Source: JAFGHJ01 sp964606065 (GTDB taxonomy: Bacteria > Hydrothermota > UBA3072). Taken from it: a DNA stretch of 64,000 bases. The DNA lies in contig CAZSEX010000002.1 in the NCBI GenBank assembly GCA_964606065.1, positions 1 through 64,000 of the forward strand, written 5' to 3'. Numbering within the stretch: position 1 is the first letter of the stretch; each line of letters starts with the position of its first letter. A model generated the notes under the pieces. The model was not told where the DNA came from and made no database searches. It saw only the letters and a program-made list of their open reading frames with translations. A program made the translations under genes and the position numbers. This document shows, piece after piece, positions 9,243-16,900 of this stretch.

Positions 9243-12055
9243 TACCCTTTAACAACTGCGAGGGGAAGCATTTTTGCTACTCTTTTTGAAATCCCAACCC
9301 TCGACACTACTTCTACAACTTCATTTATATCTTTATAAGCTTCAGGAACTTCTTCTCTGATTGTCTTAATTGATTTCGACCTAATGTAAATGTTTTTTTT
9401 CTTAAGCTCATCGGTTATGTTTCTTCCTCCGGTTGCCTGCATGGCTTTTTTTCGAGAAAGAACTCTCCCAGCCCCATGGCATGTAGAACCGAAAGTTTCT
9501 TCCATAGCTTTTTCTGTCCCGAGCAAAATATAAGACGCTGTACCCATATCACCGGGAATTAAAACAGGTTGTCCTATTTGCTTGTACTTTTCAGGAATAT
9601 CAGGATGATTGGGAGGAAAAGCTCTGGTGGCGCCTTTTCTGTGAACGCATAAATTCTTTCTATTTTTGTCTATGGTATGTTCTTCGATTTTGGCGATATT
9701 ATGAGCCACATCGTATATAAGATTCATTCCGAGTGATTCCGCGGATTTTCCGAAAACTTCTGCAAAACCATCTCTTACCCTGGATAAAATTATCTGACGA
9801 TTTGCCCAGGCGAAATTAGCTGCTGCCCGCATTGCCGAAAGATAATCTTTTCCTTCTCTCGAATTAACTGGAGCACAAATCAGTTGCTCATCCGGTAAGT
9901 CAATATCGTATTTGTTTTTAATACTTCTTAGATTTTTAACCCAATCACTGCAGACCTGGTGACCAAAACCCCTCGAACCGGTATGAATCATTACTGTTAC
10001 AGAATCCAATTCTAATCCAAGCATTTTTGCAGCTTTTTCATCGAAGATTTCTGCAACTTTTTGTATTTCGATAAAATGATTGCCGGACCCCAGCGTGCCG
10101 AGTTGTTGCTGTCCGCGTTCTAAAGCTCTTTTGGAAATAATTTCAGGGTCTGCCCCATTCAGCCTGCCGTTTTCTTCTGTATATTCCAGATCCGAGTCCC
10201 AGCCGAAACCGTTTTTTACCGCCCATGAAGAACCTTCGTTAAGAACTCTTTTTAATATAGAAAAAGAAAGTTTAATATCACTTTTAGAGCCTACACCGCA
10301 CGGTACAGCTGAATATATTTTATTGGTAAGAAGTTCTTTATTTCCTCCATTTAAGTCGGAGCTTTTTAGGTTCGTCCTTATTACCCTTACACCGCAATTA
10401 GAAACCACAACGCCATTTGCGACAAAATTATGATGTTCATTTTTAACAGTAAAATCGTATACAAGGTCATTATGTTCAATTTTCTGTATCTCTAAAATTT
10501 TATCATAAACTAATTCTTCATCGGTAAATCTTTCTAAAAACTGCTCAAATTTAATAAATCCTTTTGGTGGTCTTGCTTTATCAGTCTTACCATATAAGCT
10601 TCTCTCGATAAATCTTTTATTTACTATAACTCCATATTCTTCAAAAATTTCGTTTCTATTACGCCATTTTTTTTCTGTTTTTATTTTAGCTCTAAGTTCT
10701 TCCCTTTCTTGTATAATCTTGTATTTCAACTTTAGATATATAATTCCTGCGATTGCTAGTTTCTTCCTTTTTCTGTTATATTCAAAGTTAATTTTCCTCC
10801 ATAAATTGAGCAGATTTTTAGTGCCGCCATAAATCAATAATCTAAATATCGTTTTATTTTCTGTTTCGGAAGCCTTTTTTATAGTAGAATTTATATCGAA
10901 CTCTTTAAGAAGTGCTTTTAGTTCTTTTAGAAATCTAAAATCATTTTTTGGTTTTCGTCTTGATAATTTTATTTCGGGCATATAAAAATTGTGAGGACTC
11001 GAAACACCAGGTTTTGACATTTCTGCCCCGAAATAAGAAGCTATAAACAATCTTTTCATCCATAAGGGCAATTTAAAAACCCACGAAGGAATCTTAAAAT
11101 CTGCTTCAGTTTTATTTCCTTTTGGATAACCCATAGCCCATAAAAGATGGACTAAACTTCTTGCAGAAATTTTTAAAGATGACTCGGTAGTTTCAAAATT
11201 ATACCCCTTAAAATCGTGAAGACGTTTCCTTTCGTAAATGCTACAATTGTACCCGATAAGTCTTACATCCTCTCTTATTTGTTTTAAATCTTCCTTTTTT
11301 CCATAAAATATGGTATTTTTATCATATATATTCCCATCTCCCATAAGATATCCCAAAATTTTTAACAAATAAGGTAATTTTGGATTATTTGATTTTAAGG
11401 GCAAAAGATTCCTCTTTGACAATTCTTTTTTTATTCCATCATTGAAGTCTACTTCCGATAATATTTCAAAAGTTTGAGGTTTTTTATACTCAACTCCTTC
11501 AAAAGGATGAACAGCTACTTCATGCCCGATACAGAGATCCTCGCAGGGTACCATACCTTTTCTTGTAAGTATTGGATGGTCAGGTGATGCAGATATTTGA
11601 AGTCCAGACGCTATTTTTATTTTATAAAGAAATTTTTCTTCTTTCTGCAAAGTTAAAATAACATCTGTTGGTTTAGAAGTTTTATCGTTAATTACAATTA
11701 CTTTGTCATCAGTTGTGACTTCGTTAATTTTTTTTCGATATCCAAGAGAAGTTAAAACTGAGGTATCCGCAGGAAGGCAATTGATGTCATAGCCGACACC
11801 ACCGGGTGAAATAACACCATCCTCGATATCCATTGCGGCTACTCCCCCTATCGGAAAACCGTACCCCAAATGTATGTCGGGCATCGCAAAGGAATATTTT
11901 TGTATTCCCGGCAAATGAGCAACATTACGTACCTGATTAATCGAATTATCTGACTGCATAGCCTGGTATAGTTTATCAGACGCATAAACGATTCCGGGTA
12001 CTCTCATTTTTCCCTCTTTTTCGATTAACCACTTACATTCTGCTATTTTTTTCAT
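9242..12055 (-). CDS. rtcB: RNA-splicing ligase RtcB, intein-containing precursor
   Basis: RtcB joins 2',3'-cyclic phosphate or 3'-phosphate and 5'-OH RNA ends using GTP and Mn2+ in tRNA splicing and RNA repair. The 937-residue precursor has exteins of 92 and 384 residues (476 after splicing, normal for the family) and a 461-residue intein. Extein motifs include MPDIHLGYGFPIGG, SPGGVGYDIN|CGVR, GSGNHFIE, HTGSRGFGHQV, GDMGTASY and CHGAGR, whose His is the GMP-accepting residue. The first residue after the intein is the active-site Cys that binds Mn in characterised RtcB, so activity needs protein splicing. It leads the operon with mutL, miaA and ispG, from a promoter 6 nt before the ATG. Confidence 0.97.
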   Translation of the reverse strand: MKKIAECKWLIEKEGKMRVPGIVYASDKLYQAMQSDNSINQVRNVAHLPGIQKYSFAMPDIHLGYGFPIGGVAAMDIEDGVISPGGVGYDINCLPADTSVLTSLGYRKKINEVTTDDKVIVINDKTSKPTDVILTLQKEEKFLYKIKIASGLQISASPDHPILTRKGMVPCEDLCIGHEVAVHPFEGVEYKKPQTFEILSEVDFNDGIKKELSKRNLLPLKSNNPKLPYLLKILGYLMGDGNIYDKNTIFYGKKEDLKQIREDVRLIGYNCSIYERKRLHDFKGYNFETTESSLKISARSLVHLLWAMGYPKGNKTEADFKIPSWVFKLPLWMKRLFIASYFGAEMSKPGVSSPHNFYMPEIKLSRRKPKNDFRFLKELKALLKEFDINSTIKKASETENKTIFRLLIYGGTKNLLNLWRKINFEYNRKRKKLAIAGIIYLKLKYKIIQEREELRAKIKTEKKWRNRNEIFEEYGVIVNKRFIERSLYGKTDKARPPKGFIKFEQFLERFTDEELVYDKILEIQKIEHNDLVYDFTVKNEHHNFVANGVVVSNCGVRVIRTNLKSSDLNGGNKELLTNKIYSAVPCGVGSKSDIKLSFSILKRVLNEGSSWAVKNGFGWDSDLEYTEENGRLNGADPEIISKRALERGQQQLGTLGSGNHFIEIQKVAEIFDEKAAKMLGLELDSVTVMIHTGSRGFGHQVCSDWVKNLRSIKNKYDIDLPDEQLICAPVNSREGKDYLSAMRAAANFAWANRQIILSRVRDGFAEVFGKSAESLGMNLIYDVAHNIAKIEEHTIDKNRKNLCVHRKGATRAFPPNHPDIPEKYKQIGQPVLIPGDMGTASYILLGTEKAMEETFGSTCHGAGRVLSRKKAMQATGGRNITDELKKKNIYIRSKSIKTIREEVPEAYKDINEVVEVVSRVGISKRVAKMLPLAVVKG
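10397..11779 (-). mobile_element. RtcB intein with LAGLIDADG homing endonuclease
   Basis: 461 residues spliced out in frame between Asn92 and the catalytic Cys of RtcB. It begins with Cys (block A, CLPADTSVLT), has block B around SPDHPILT, and ends HHNFVANGVVVSN before the +1 Cys. The penultimate residue is Ser, not the usual His, which can slow Asn cyclisation. A LAGLIDADG-type motif ILGYLMGDG and a second, degenerate copy around LFIASYFGAE mark a homing endonuclease. The same GYDIN/CG insertion site is used by archaeal RtcB inteins such as that of Pyrococcus horikoshii (from memory). Confidence 0.95.
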
Positions 12056-12061
12056 TAATTT

Positions 12062-12089
12062 AATATAGACTTTTTAATACTTATTTCAA
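12062..12089 (-). promoter_or_regulatory. Promoter of rtcB operon, leaderless
   Basis: -35 TTGAAA (12084-12089), 16-nt spacer, -10 TATATT (12062-12067), then 6 nt to the rtcB ATG at 12055. Transcription is expected to start at or within a base or two of the A of the ATG. No Shine-Dalgarno sequence is present. The -35 box sits at the edge of the group II intron remnant. Confidence 0.75.
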
Positions 12090-12090
12090 G

Positions 12091-12382
12091 TACCCTCCAC
12101 CCACACAAAATCATCCTCACAGTAGAGTAGAAAGAATAGGAACCCAAACCGGACATGAGGTTTTTCCTCAATTAAACAGATACCGGTTCATTCCGATTAG
12201 ATGTTTATTAACCCTCTTTATAAGTTCCGGTATCGGAGTGAAACACTTAAATATCTTTTGTCTCTACCTTTTAAGTCTTTATCAAATCTAAACGTAAACT
12301 CAAGGAAGTTTACCTCATTTCCCGTTTGCCTCAAGTCTATAACTCTCGTTTTCTCTTGATTTATACTTAATTCAAGCCAGCC
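12091..12382 (-). mobile_element. Group II intron remnant: reverse transcriptase fragment plus 3' RNA hairpin
   Basis: Read on the minus strand from 12382, one frame gives about 54 codons ending at 12218 that match the palm/thumb part of group II intron RTs: the LELSINQEKTRVIDLR pattern (compare L-E-L-x-P-E-K-T), then VNFLEFTFRFD (compare DFLGFTFR) and KGRDKRYLSV. It is followed by a region resembling the RNA downstream of the intron ORF, with paired arms AACCGG/CCGGTT (12147-12152 and 12183-12188) and TGAGG/CCTCA (12156-12160 and 12166-12170). The catalytic YADD part and most of the intron are missing, so it is inactive. Confidence 0.7.
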
Positions 12383-12477
12383 TTCATATATGAAATCATT
12401 TCTAAGAATATATTTTCAGGAATCATCCTCGTTTCATCATAATACTCAAACGAGTTATCAAAAGATAATGACTTCAT
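12367..12477 (-). pseudogene. Truncated 5' end of a SAM methyltransferase-like gene
   Basis: A 36-codon open frame from the ATG at 12477 contains FEYYDETRMIPENIFLEMI, which resembles the N-terminal helix (YDETRxxPEEV) of class I SAM-dependent methyltransferases. The frame breaks where the group II intron RT sequence begins, and no methyltransferase core follows. A TTGACA-N17-TATTCT-N6-ATG arrangement just upstream suggests a former promoter. The family call rests on a short segment and is tentative. Confidence 0.5.
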
Positions 12478-12569
12478 CTTTCGAGAATACTATAACAAAA
12501 CACCTTTGTCAATGTTTTATATGCGTTGGTGCGGTAAAATGCGGAGTGACGTGTGTTTAAACAAAAAAT

Positions 12570-12853
12570 CTTGTGATAATCTATGCAATCTCGTGGTTTC
12601 TTGATGTGTATGGGAGGGGTTTCAAACAACAATTTTTCTTTATCCTTGTGCTCCTTGTGGTTTTGTGTGAGATACATCTTTTTTGGATGAGAGGTGGAGT
12701 GGTTCTGTGTCCCCTGTATCTCAATTTTTAAAACATTCGTGTAATTTGAGCTATTTGTTGTTCCTTGTCTTTTCGGGGATTGGAATGGTTTTTAAAAACA
12801 AAATATTTTTTTTGTTGCTTCTCTGCGTCCTTTATATCTTTGCGGTGAAATTC
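12570..12853 (+). repeat. Composite intergenic repeats, copies B' and B
   Basis: Two successive degenerate copies. B' (12570-12672) carries CAATCTCGTGGTTTC, TTTCAAACAACAA and CTTGTGCTCCTTGTGG. B (12731-12853) runs from ACATTCGTGTAATTTG through TTGTTGTTCCTTG and a G-rich word to CTCTGCGTCCTTTATATC and TTTGCGGTGAA, in the same order as copies A and C. The block lies directly before the thyX promoter. A 67-codon frame on the minus strand (12474-12677) is generated by the repeat and is not a gene. Confidence 0.7.
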
Positions 12854-12855
12854 CC

Positions 12856-12883
12856 TTGAATTTATCCCACTTTCCATTATATT
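12856..12883 (+). promoter_or_regulatory. Possible thyX promoter, leaderless geometry
   Basis: -35 TTGAAT (12856-12861), 16-nt spacer, -10 TATATT (12878-12883), then 6 nt to the ATG at 12890. The -35 is a weak match, but the geometry equals that of rtcB and other units in the window, and no Shine-Dalgarno site precedes thyX. Confidence 0.55.
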
Positions 12884-12889
12884 TAAAAA

Positions 12890-13531
12890 ATGAAAGTTAC
12901 ATTAATAGATTATGATTCAATTAAAAAAACTATAACAGCAGCACGAACCTCGCATGGCTCAGAATCGGACAATATGGGACCAAAAGACAAAAAACTAATC
13001 CGGAATCTTATAAAATGGAAACATACTTCGATTTTTGAACATTGTAGCTATACATTTAAAATCGAGGAAGTTTCCCGCGCTCTTCTTCAGGAACTCGTAC
13101 GTCACAGAATGGCAAGTTATACTGTACGTTCGACAAGATACACTTTAAAAGACCTCACAAAAGATAAAGATATAGAAAAAGCAAAAACCCTTTCAGGGTA
13201 TAAAAAAATTGTAGAAAGATACTGCGTCATACCGGAACTGCCCCAAGAAGTCCTTGAGAAATTCTACGAAACAACCGCCCATAACTTAAAACATATCCTA
13301 TTATTTCTATCAAAATACAAACTTCCAAATGATTTAATAAAATACCTTCTTCCGGAATCCTTTAAAACGGAATTGGTTGTGACTTTAAACGTTCGCAGTT
13401 TAAGAAATTTTCTAAAATTACGCACCAGCAATGCGGCTCTCTGGGAAATAAGAAAACTCGGGAACATGATATATAAATCCATCCCCAAAGACCATAAAAT
13501 TATGTATGAAGATTTGAAAATCGAGGAATAG
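12890..13531 (+). CDS. thyX: Flavin-dependent thymidylate synthase
   Basis: Makes dTMP from dUMP using methylene-THF and reduced FAD. 213 residues, normal for the family. The ThyX signature RHRxxSxxxxSxR is complete at 71-83 (R71, H72, R73, S76, S81, R83), preceded by FEHCSYTFKIEEVSRALLQ, and the C-terminal NVRSLRNFLKLR...AALWEIRKL block binds dUMP and FAD in known structures. It is an isolated plus-strand gene between minus-strand operons, flanked on both sides by intergenic repeats. Confidence 0.97.
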   Translation: MKVTLIDYDSIKKTITAARTSHGSESDNMGPKDKKLIRNLIKWKHTSIFEHCSYTFKIEEVSRALLQELVRHRMASYTVRSTRYTLKDLTKDKDIEKAKTLSGYKKIVERYCVIPELPQEVLEKFYETTAHNLKHILLFLSKYKLPNDLIKYLLPESFKTELVVTLNVRSLRNFLKLRTSNAALWEIRKLGNMIYKSIPKDHKIMYEDLKIEE

Positions 13532-13640
13532 GAACCACGAGATTACACCGATTATCACAGAAACTAACGGCAGAGGCGCCCCTCATGGAATAGAAGTTGT
13601 TATTCCATAGGGCAGGCAAAGGTCGCAGAGAAAAACAAAT
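13531..13640 (-). repeat. Composite intergenic repeat, copy D, with inverted REP-like palindrome
   Basis: Minus-strand copy of the repeat family. It contains CCACGAGATTACACC and, at 13568-13626, a near-exact reverse complement of 1075-1135. The palindrome core is ATGGAATA (13584-13591) and TATTCCAT (13600-13607), with outer GCCC/GGGC arms, spanning 13577-13612. It separates the convergent genes thyX and rqcH and could also affect transcript ends. Confidence 0.75.
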
Positions 13641-13722
13641 TTTCCGGCTCTACCCTCAGTTAACATCTCATTCATTTCTCTTTTATAATATCACCATCAC
13701 AACCGGATTTATCTGCATGGAC

Positions 13723-15171
13723 TCAGTTCCCGCCTGTCGCATCCACATACATAACCTTTTCCTTTTCTAAAATTACAGTTCCTTTCGCAAGACCTTTTGC
13801 TCCTCGTACATATCTCTTCTGTGTATAGGAAACAGGCACGGATTTGGAGTGTTTCAACTTACTGAATTTTGCAGCATAATAAGCCGCCTCATAAATCTCT
13901 TCAATCGGTGGAAATTTGTTCTTATCCTTTACCCGAAGAATCGTATGCGAACCGGGAGCGTTTTTAACGTGCAAGAAAATATCATAAGGTCGAGCAAAGG
14001 AAAAAGTAAGCTTATGATTGGTTTCAGCGCTTTTCCCTACCAGTACTTTCGAACCATGGGAAGTGGTAAATACTCGAAATTGAGAGGGAAAAGTTCCTTC
14101 TTTCTCCTCTTCCTTTTTTTTATAGAATTCTTTGAACCCGGTTAAATCTTCGATATTATCTAATTTTTCTCTTTTTTTCTTCAGTATTCTCAGTTCATTT
14201 GTTATCTTTTCTTTTCTCTTTTTTTCGCTTTCCGCTTTCCTTTTTTCTTTCTTAAAAAGCTCAAAATATCTTTTCGCGTTTTCTATTACAGAAATAAAAG
14301 GGTCGATTTCTATCTCTAATTCTTTACCGAGATAATTAAGGATTATTTTCTTTTCCGAAGTATTTATTCTTTCTTGATATGTAAGCAGGGCATTTCCTTT
14401 CTGTTTATAAAGTGAAATGTCTTTCGGCTTGTTCAATTGGTTCAATATTTGTTCTCTTTTCAGTATTTGTTTTTCTAATTCTGCTCCTATTATTTTTCTT
14501 TTCTTTTCTTTCTCTTCTTCTTTTGTTTTTTCTTCAAAATAGTATATTATGGCTTCGTTCATGGTAGCGAATCTTTTCCCTTCGGGTAAAAAATACGGTG
14601 AAAGTATATCGTCATAAACGGTTGGACCGAATCCTTTTTCGGCGAAAGCGTTTACAAAATCGATGCCTTTAAGCCTCAAACTATTTATAAAACCAACAGT
14701 CAACCCCACAATCTTTTTTTTATCCACTATAGCATCTACAATTTCTTTTTGAGAAGCCTGAAGGAGGTTTAACCCTTCAGGTTTCGACGGAACTTTATAC
14801 TTCCCTTTTTTAACACCCTTAAAAGAATTTAATACTTCATCCTTTTTAAGAAAAATACAGTCGCTTCTCCTTCCGAAAATTTCATACATGATTTTTAAAT
14901 TCTGTTCGATTTCTATAAGAAGTATTCTGTCAAGATCCGGCTGTTCGATTTTTAGTATTTTTTTACCTCTAAATATTGAAGAAAAGTATCCTTGACCTTT
15001 AATCTTCTTAAGGCAAATATATGGGCTCCTGCTACTTAAATTGGTGGTTATAGAGTTATTTTTAGATACTACTGATACGAAATCGCCCCTGCGGACAACA
15101 TCGTTTATTGTGATTTGACCCTTTAAATTCAATTCTTTTAATAAATAATGGAGTACGATTCCCGTAAACAT
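13723..15171 (-). CDS. rqcH: RqcH / NFACT ribosome quality control protein (fibronectin-binding family)
   Basis: Rqc2 family; in bacteria RqcH binds stalled 50S-nascent chain-tRNA complexes and directs C-terminal alanine tailing. About 482 residues with the NFACT-N domain (1-180), a Lys/Glu-rich coiled-coil middle (210-350) and a C-terminal NFACT-R domain with the family hallmark ARPYDIFLHVKNAPGSHT. The ATG at 15171 is preferred; a GTG two codons upstream (15177) is possible. RqcH exported to surfaces as a fibronectin binder is a historical label. A repeat copy separates it from tatC. Confidence 0.9.
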   Translation of the reverse strand: MFTGIVLHYLLKELNLKGQITINDVVRRGDFVSVVSKNNSITTNLSSRSPYICLKKIKGQGYFSSIFRGKKILKIEQPDLDRILLIEIEQNLKIMYEIFGRRSDCIFLKKDEVLNSFKGVKKGKYKVPSKPEGLNLLQASQKEIVDAIVDKKKIVGLTVGFINSLRLKGIDFVNAFAEKGFGPTVYDDILSPYFLPEGKRFATMNEAIIYYFEEKTKEEEKEKKRKIIGAELEKQILKREQILNQLNKPKDISLYKQKGNALLTYQERINTSEKKIILNYLGKELEIEIDPFISVIENAKRYFELFKKEKRKAESEKKRKEKITNELRILKKKREKLDNIEDLTGFKEFYKKKEEEKEGTFPSQFRVFTTSHGSKVLVGKSAETNHKLTFSFARPYDIFLHVKNAPGSHTILRVKDKNKFPPIEEIYEAAYYAAKFSKLKHSKSVPVSYTQKRYVRGAKGLAKGTVILEKEKVMYVDATGGN

Positions 15172-15231
15172 CCCCACCCTACTCCAATTTATCTTGCCTC
15201 GTGCGTGAGAATATTTCGGATTAAGGGCTGG

Positions 15232-15290
15232 ATTTTAAACAATAAAGTCCCTTTTCTTTGTGCCTTCGTGTCTTTGTGGCTACTTCGGTT
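15232..15290 (+). repeat. Composite intergenic repeat, partial copy E
   Basis: GATTTTAAACAATAAAG followed by CTTTGTGCCTTCGTGTC and TTTGTGGCTAC, the same word order as other copies. It runs into the tatC stop codon (15280-15282), so the last bases of tatC and the repeat overlap slightly. Confidence 0.6.
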
Positions 15291-15975
15291 TCCTAACAGC
15301 AAAAAAACAAACTCCTATAGAAACAAAATAAAGGAAAAACAAAGGAACGGTTGTTACCATCATCGTGATAATATCTATAGTTGGAGTTATCACTGCCGAG
15401 AAAATTAATATAAAAATTATGGCGAACCTCCAATTTGTCGCCAGTAAACCGGGTGAAACCACACCCAATTTACTTAAAAGAAAAAAAACAACAGGCATTT
15501 CAAAGGATAAACCGAAACCCGCTAAAATCCATAGAATAAAGCTAAAATATCTTGAAACGGAAATAAGAGGAAGCACAAAATCGGTTTGAAAAGACATGAG
15601 CATTTTGAGAATATATGGTAGGAATATATAATATCCCGTTATAACTCCACCATAAAAAAAAACAACAAGAGATATAAGAAAAGGTGTTGTGAATTTTCTT
15701 TCCTCGTTCGTTAAAGCGGGTACCACGAACAGATACAACTGATGAAGCAAAAAGGGTAGAGAGAAAACCAAACCCGCCATAAAACTAACTTTAATCCTTA
15801 TAAAAAGAGCTTCCTGGGGCGCAAAAAAATACGTCTTTTCAACAAAATCTGTAAATAACCTTATTATCTTACCGGAAAAGGGATATAGGACGCCTGTGGC
15901 AACAAGAAAAAAGAAGAGGGAAATTATGACTCTTTTTCTTAAGTCTTCGAGATGACTCCAGAAATCCTCTTCCAT
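15280..15975 (-). CDS. tatC: Sec-independent protein translocase TatC
   Basis: Integral membrane receptor of the twin-arginine pathway, recognising RR signal peptides and recruiting TatA. 231 residues with six predicted TM segments. The N-terminal cytoplasmic HLEDLRKR motif (9-16), the LxFLHQxYLFVVPALTNEER loop and the FEMPV segment before TM4 are typical. The start overlaps the stop of the ROK gene by one base. No tatA gene is seen in the window. Confidence 0.95.
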   Translation of the reverse strand: MEEDFWSHLEDLRKRVIISLFFFLVATGVLYPFSGKIIRLFTDFVEKTYFFAPQEALFIRIKVSFMAGLVFSLPFLLHQLYLFVVPALTNEERKFTTPFLISLVVFFYGGVITGYYIFLPYILKMLMSFQTDFVLPLISVSRYFSFILWILAGFGLSFEMPVVFFLLSKLGVVSPGLLATNWRFAIIFILIFSAVITPTIDIITMMVTTVPLFFLYFVSIGVCFFAVRKPK

Positions 15976-16862
15976 TATAAATGGTGTTTACTGCTCGCCC
16001 AGCTGGCAGCTCCAATAGCGCCCGCTTTATCCGGTAATTTTCCAAGAACTATTTTCACATCTTCAAAAGGGCGTGAAGAGGAAAATGATTGATTCGCTTC
16101 GATTAATTCTATAATTGTATTCCCGGCTTTTGTTATCCCTCCTCCCAGTACCACGATATCGGGATCAAGTGCTTCTACTATATTTTTTATACCAATAGCC
16201 AGGTAGAAACCAAATTCATTCACGGTTTTGAGAGCAAGTTTTCCGCCTTCTTTTGATTTATTAAAAATTTCTTCAACTGTCAATTCTTCTCCCGAAAGAT
16301 GTTTATAACGTCCAGTAACACCGTAACTACCTACAAAGGCTTCAAGACAACCTCTTTTTCCGCAATGACACAAGGGTCCCTTGGGATCTATCGTCATATG
16401 TCCAAATTCTGAAGCAAAACCACGGCTACCCGTATAAACTTTTCCGTCTACAATAAAACCGCCGCCGACACCGGTGCCGAGAGTAAGACCCACAACGATT
16501 CTATTACCTTTCCCTGCGCCGTACAGAGCCTCACCGAGTATATAAGCATCGGCGTCATTGAAAATGTAAACAGGACGCCGTATTTCTTCGCTTAATTTCT
16601 CCTGCAGATTTAAATCACGAATAGACGGAAGATTGGGAGGGCTATGCACTTTACCATCACTAACAAAACCGGGAAAGCCAACGCCAATAATACAATCAGA
16701 ATCCAATTCGTAACTTTTAATCACTTCTATAACTTCTGAAACAACTCCGTCAGGATTAATCCTAATACTTTTAAAGTTGTCTATTTTACCATCTAATACC
16801 CATCCTGATTTTATATTACTCGAACCTACATCTACTCCTAAAACCCTTTGTTCTTCCTGCAT
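15975..16862 (-). CDS. ROK family sugar kinase (glucokinase-like)
   Basis: 295 residues. The ATP-binding DVGSSNIKSG (11-20), the catalytic Asp region FNDADAY (101-107), the LGTGVGGG phosphate loop (128-135), the ROK SEFGH motif (151-155) and the zinc-binding CHCGKRGCLEAF (C165, C167, C172) are all present. There is no DNA-binding domain, so it is a kinase rather than a ROK repressor. Glucose or N-acetyl-hexosamine are plausible substrates, but the sequence does not decide. It has an AAAGGA ribosome binding site and lies 38 nt after pnp. Confidence 0.9.
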   Translation of the reverse strand: MQEEQRVLGVDVGSSNIKSGWVLDGKIDNFKSIRINPDGVVSEVIEVIKSYELDSDCIIGVGFPGFVSDGKVHSPPNLPSIRDLNLQEKLSEEIRRPVYIFNDADAYILGEALYGAGKGNRIVVGLTLGTGVGGGFIVDGKVYTGSRGFASEFGHMTIDPKGPLCHCGKRGCLEAFVGSYGVTGRYKHLSGEELTVEEIFNKSKEGGKLALKTVNEFGFYLAIGIKNIVEALDPDIVVLGGGITKAGNTIIELIEANQSFSSSRPFEDVKIVLGKLPDKAGAIGAASWASSKHHL

Positions 16863-16900
16863 AAATTATCCTTTTTAGCAAAAAAATCTCGTTTAACAGA

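Noticed and set aside
12474..12677. 67-codon minus-strand frame with an HKEHKDKEK-like start
   Set aside because: It is produced by the intergenic repeat family, has no ribosome binding site and overlaps the methyltransferase stub.
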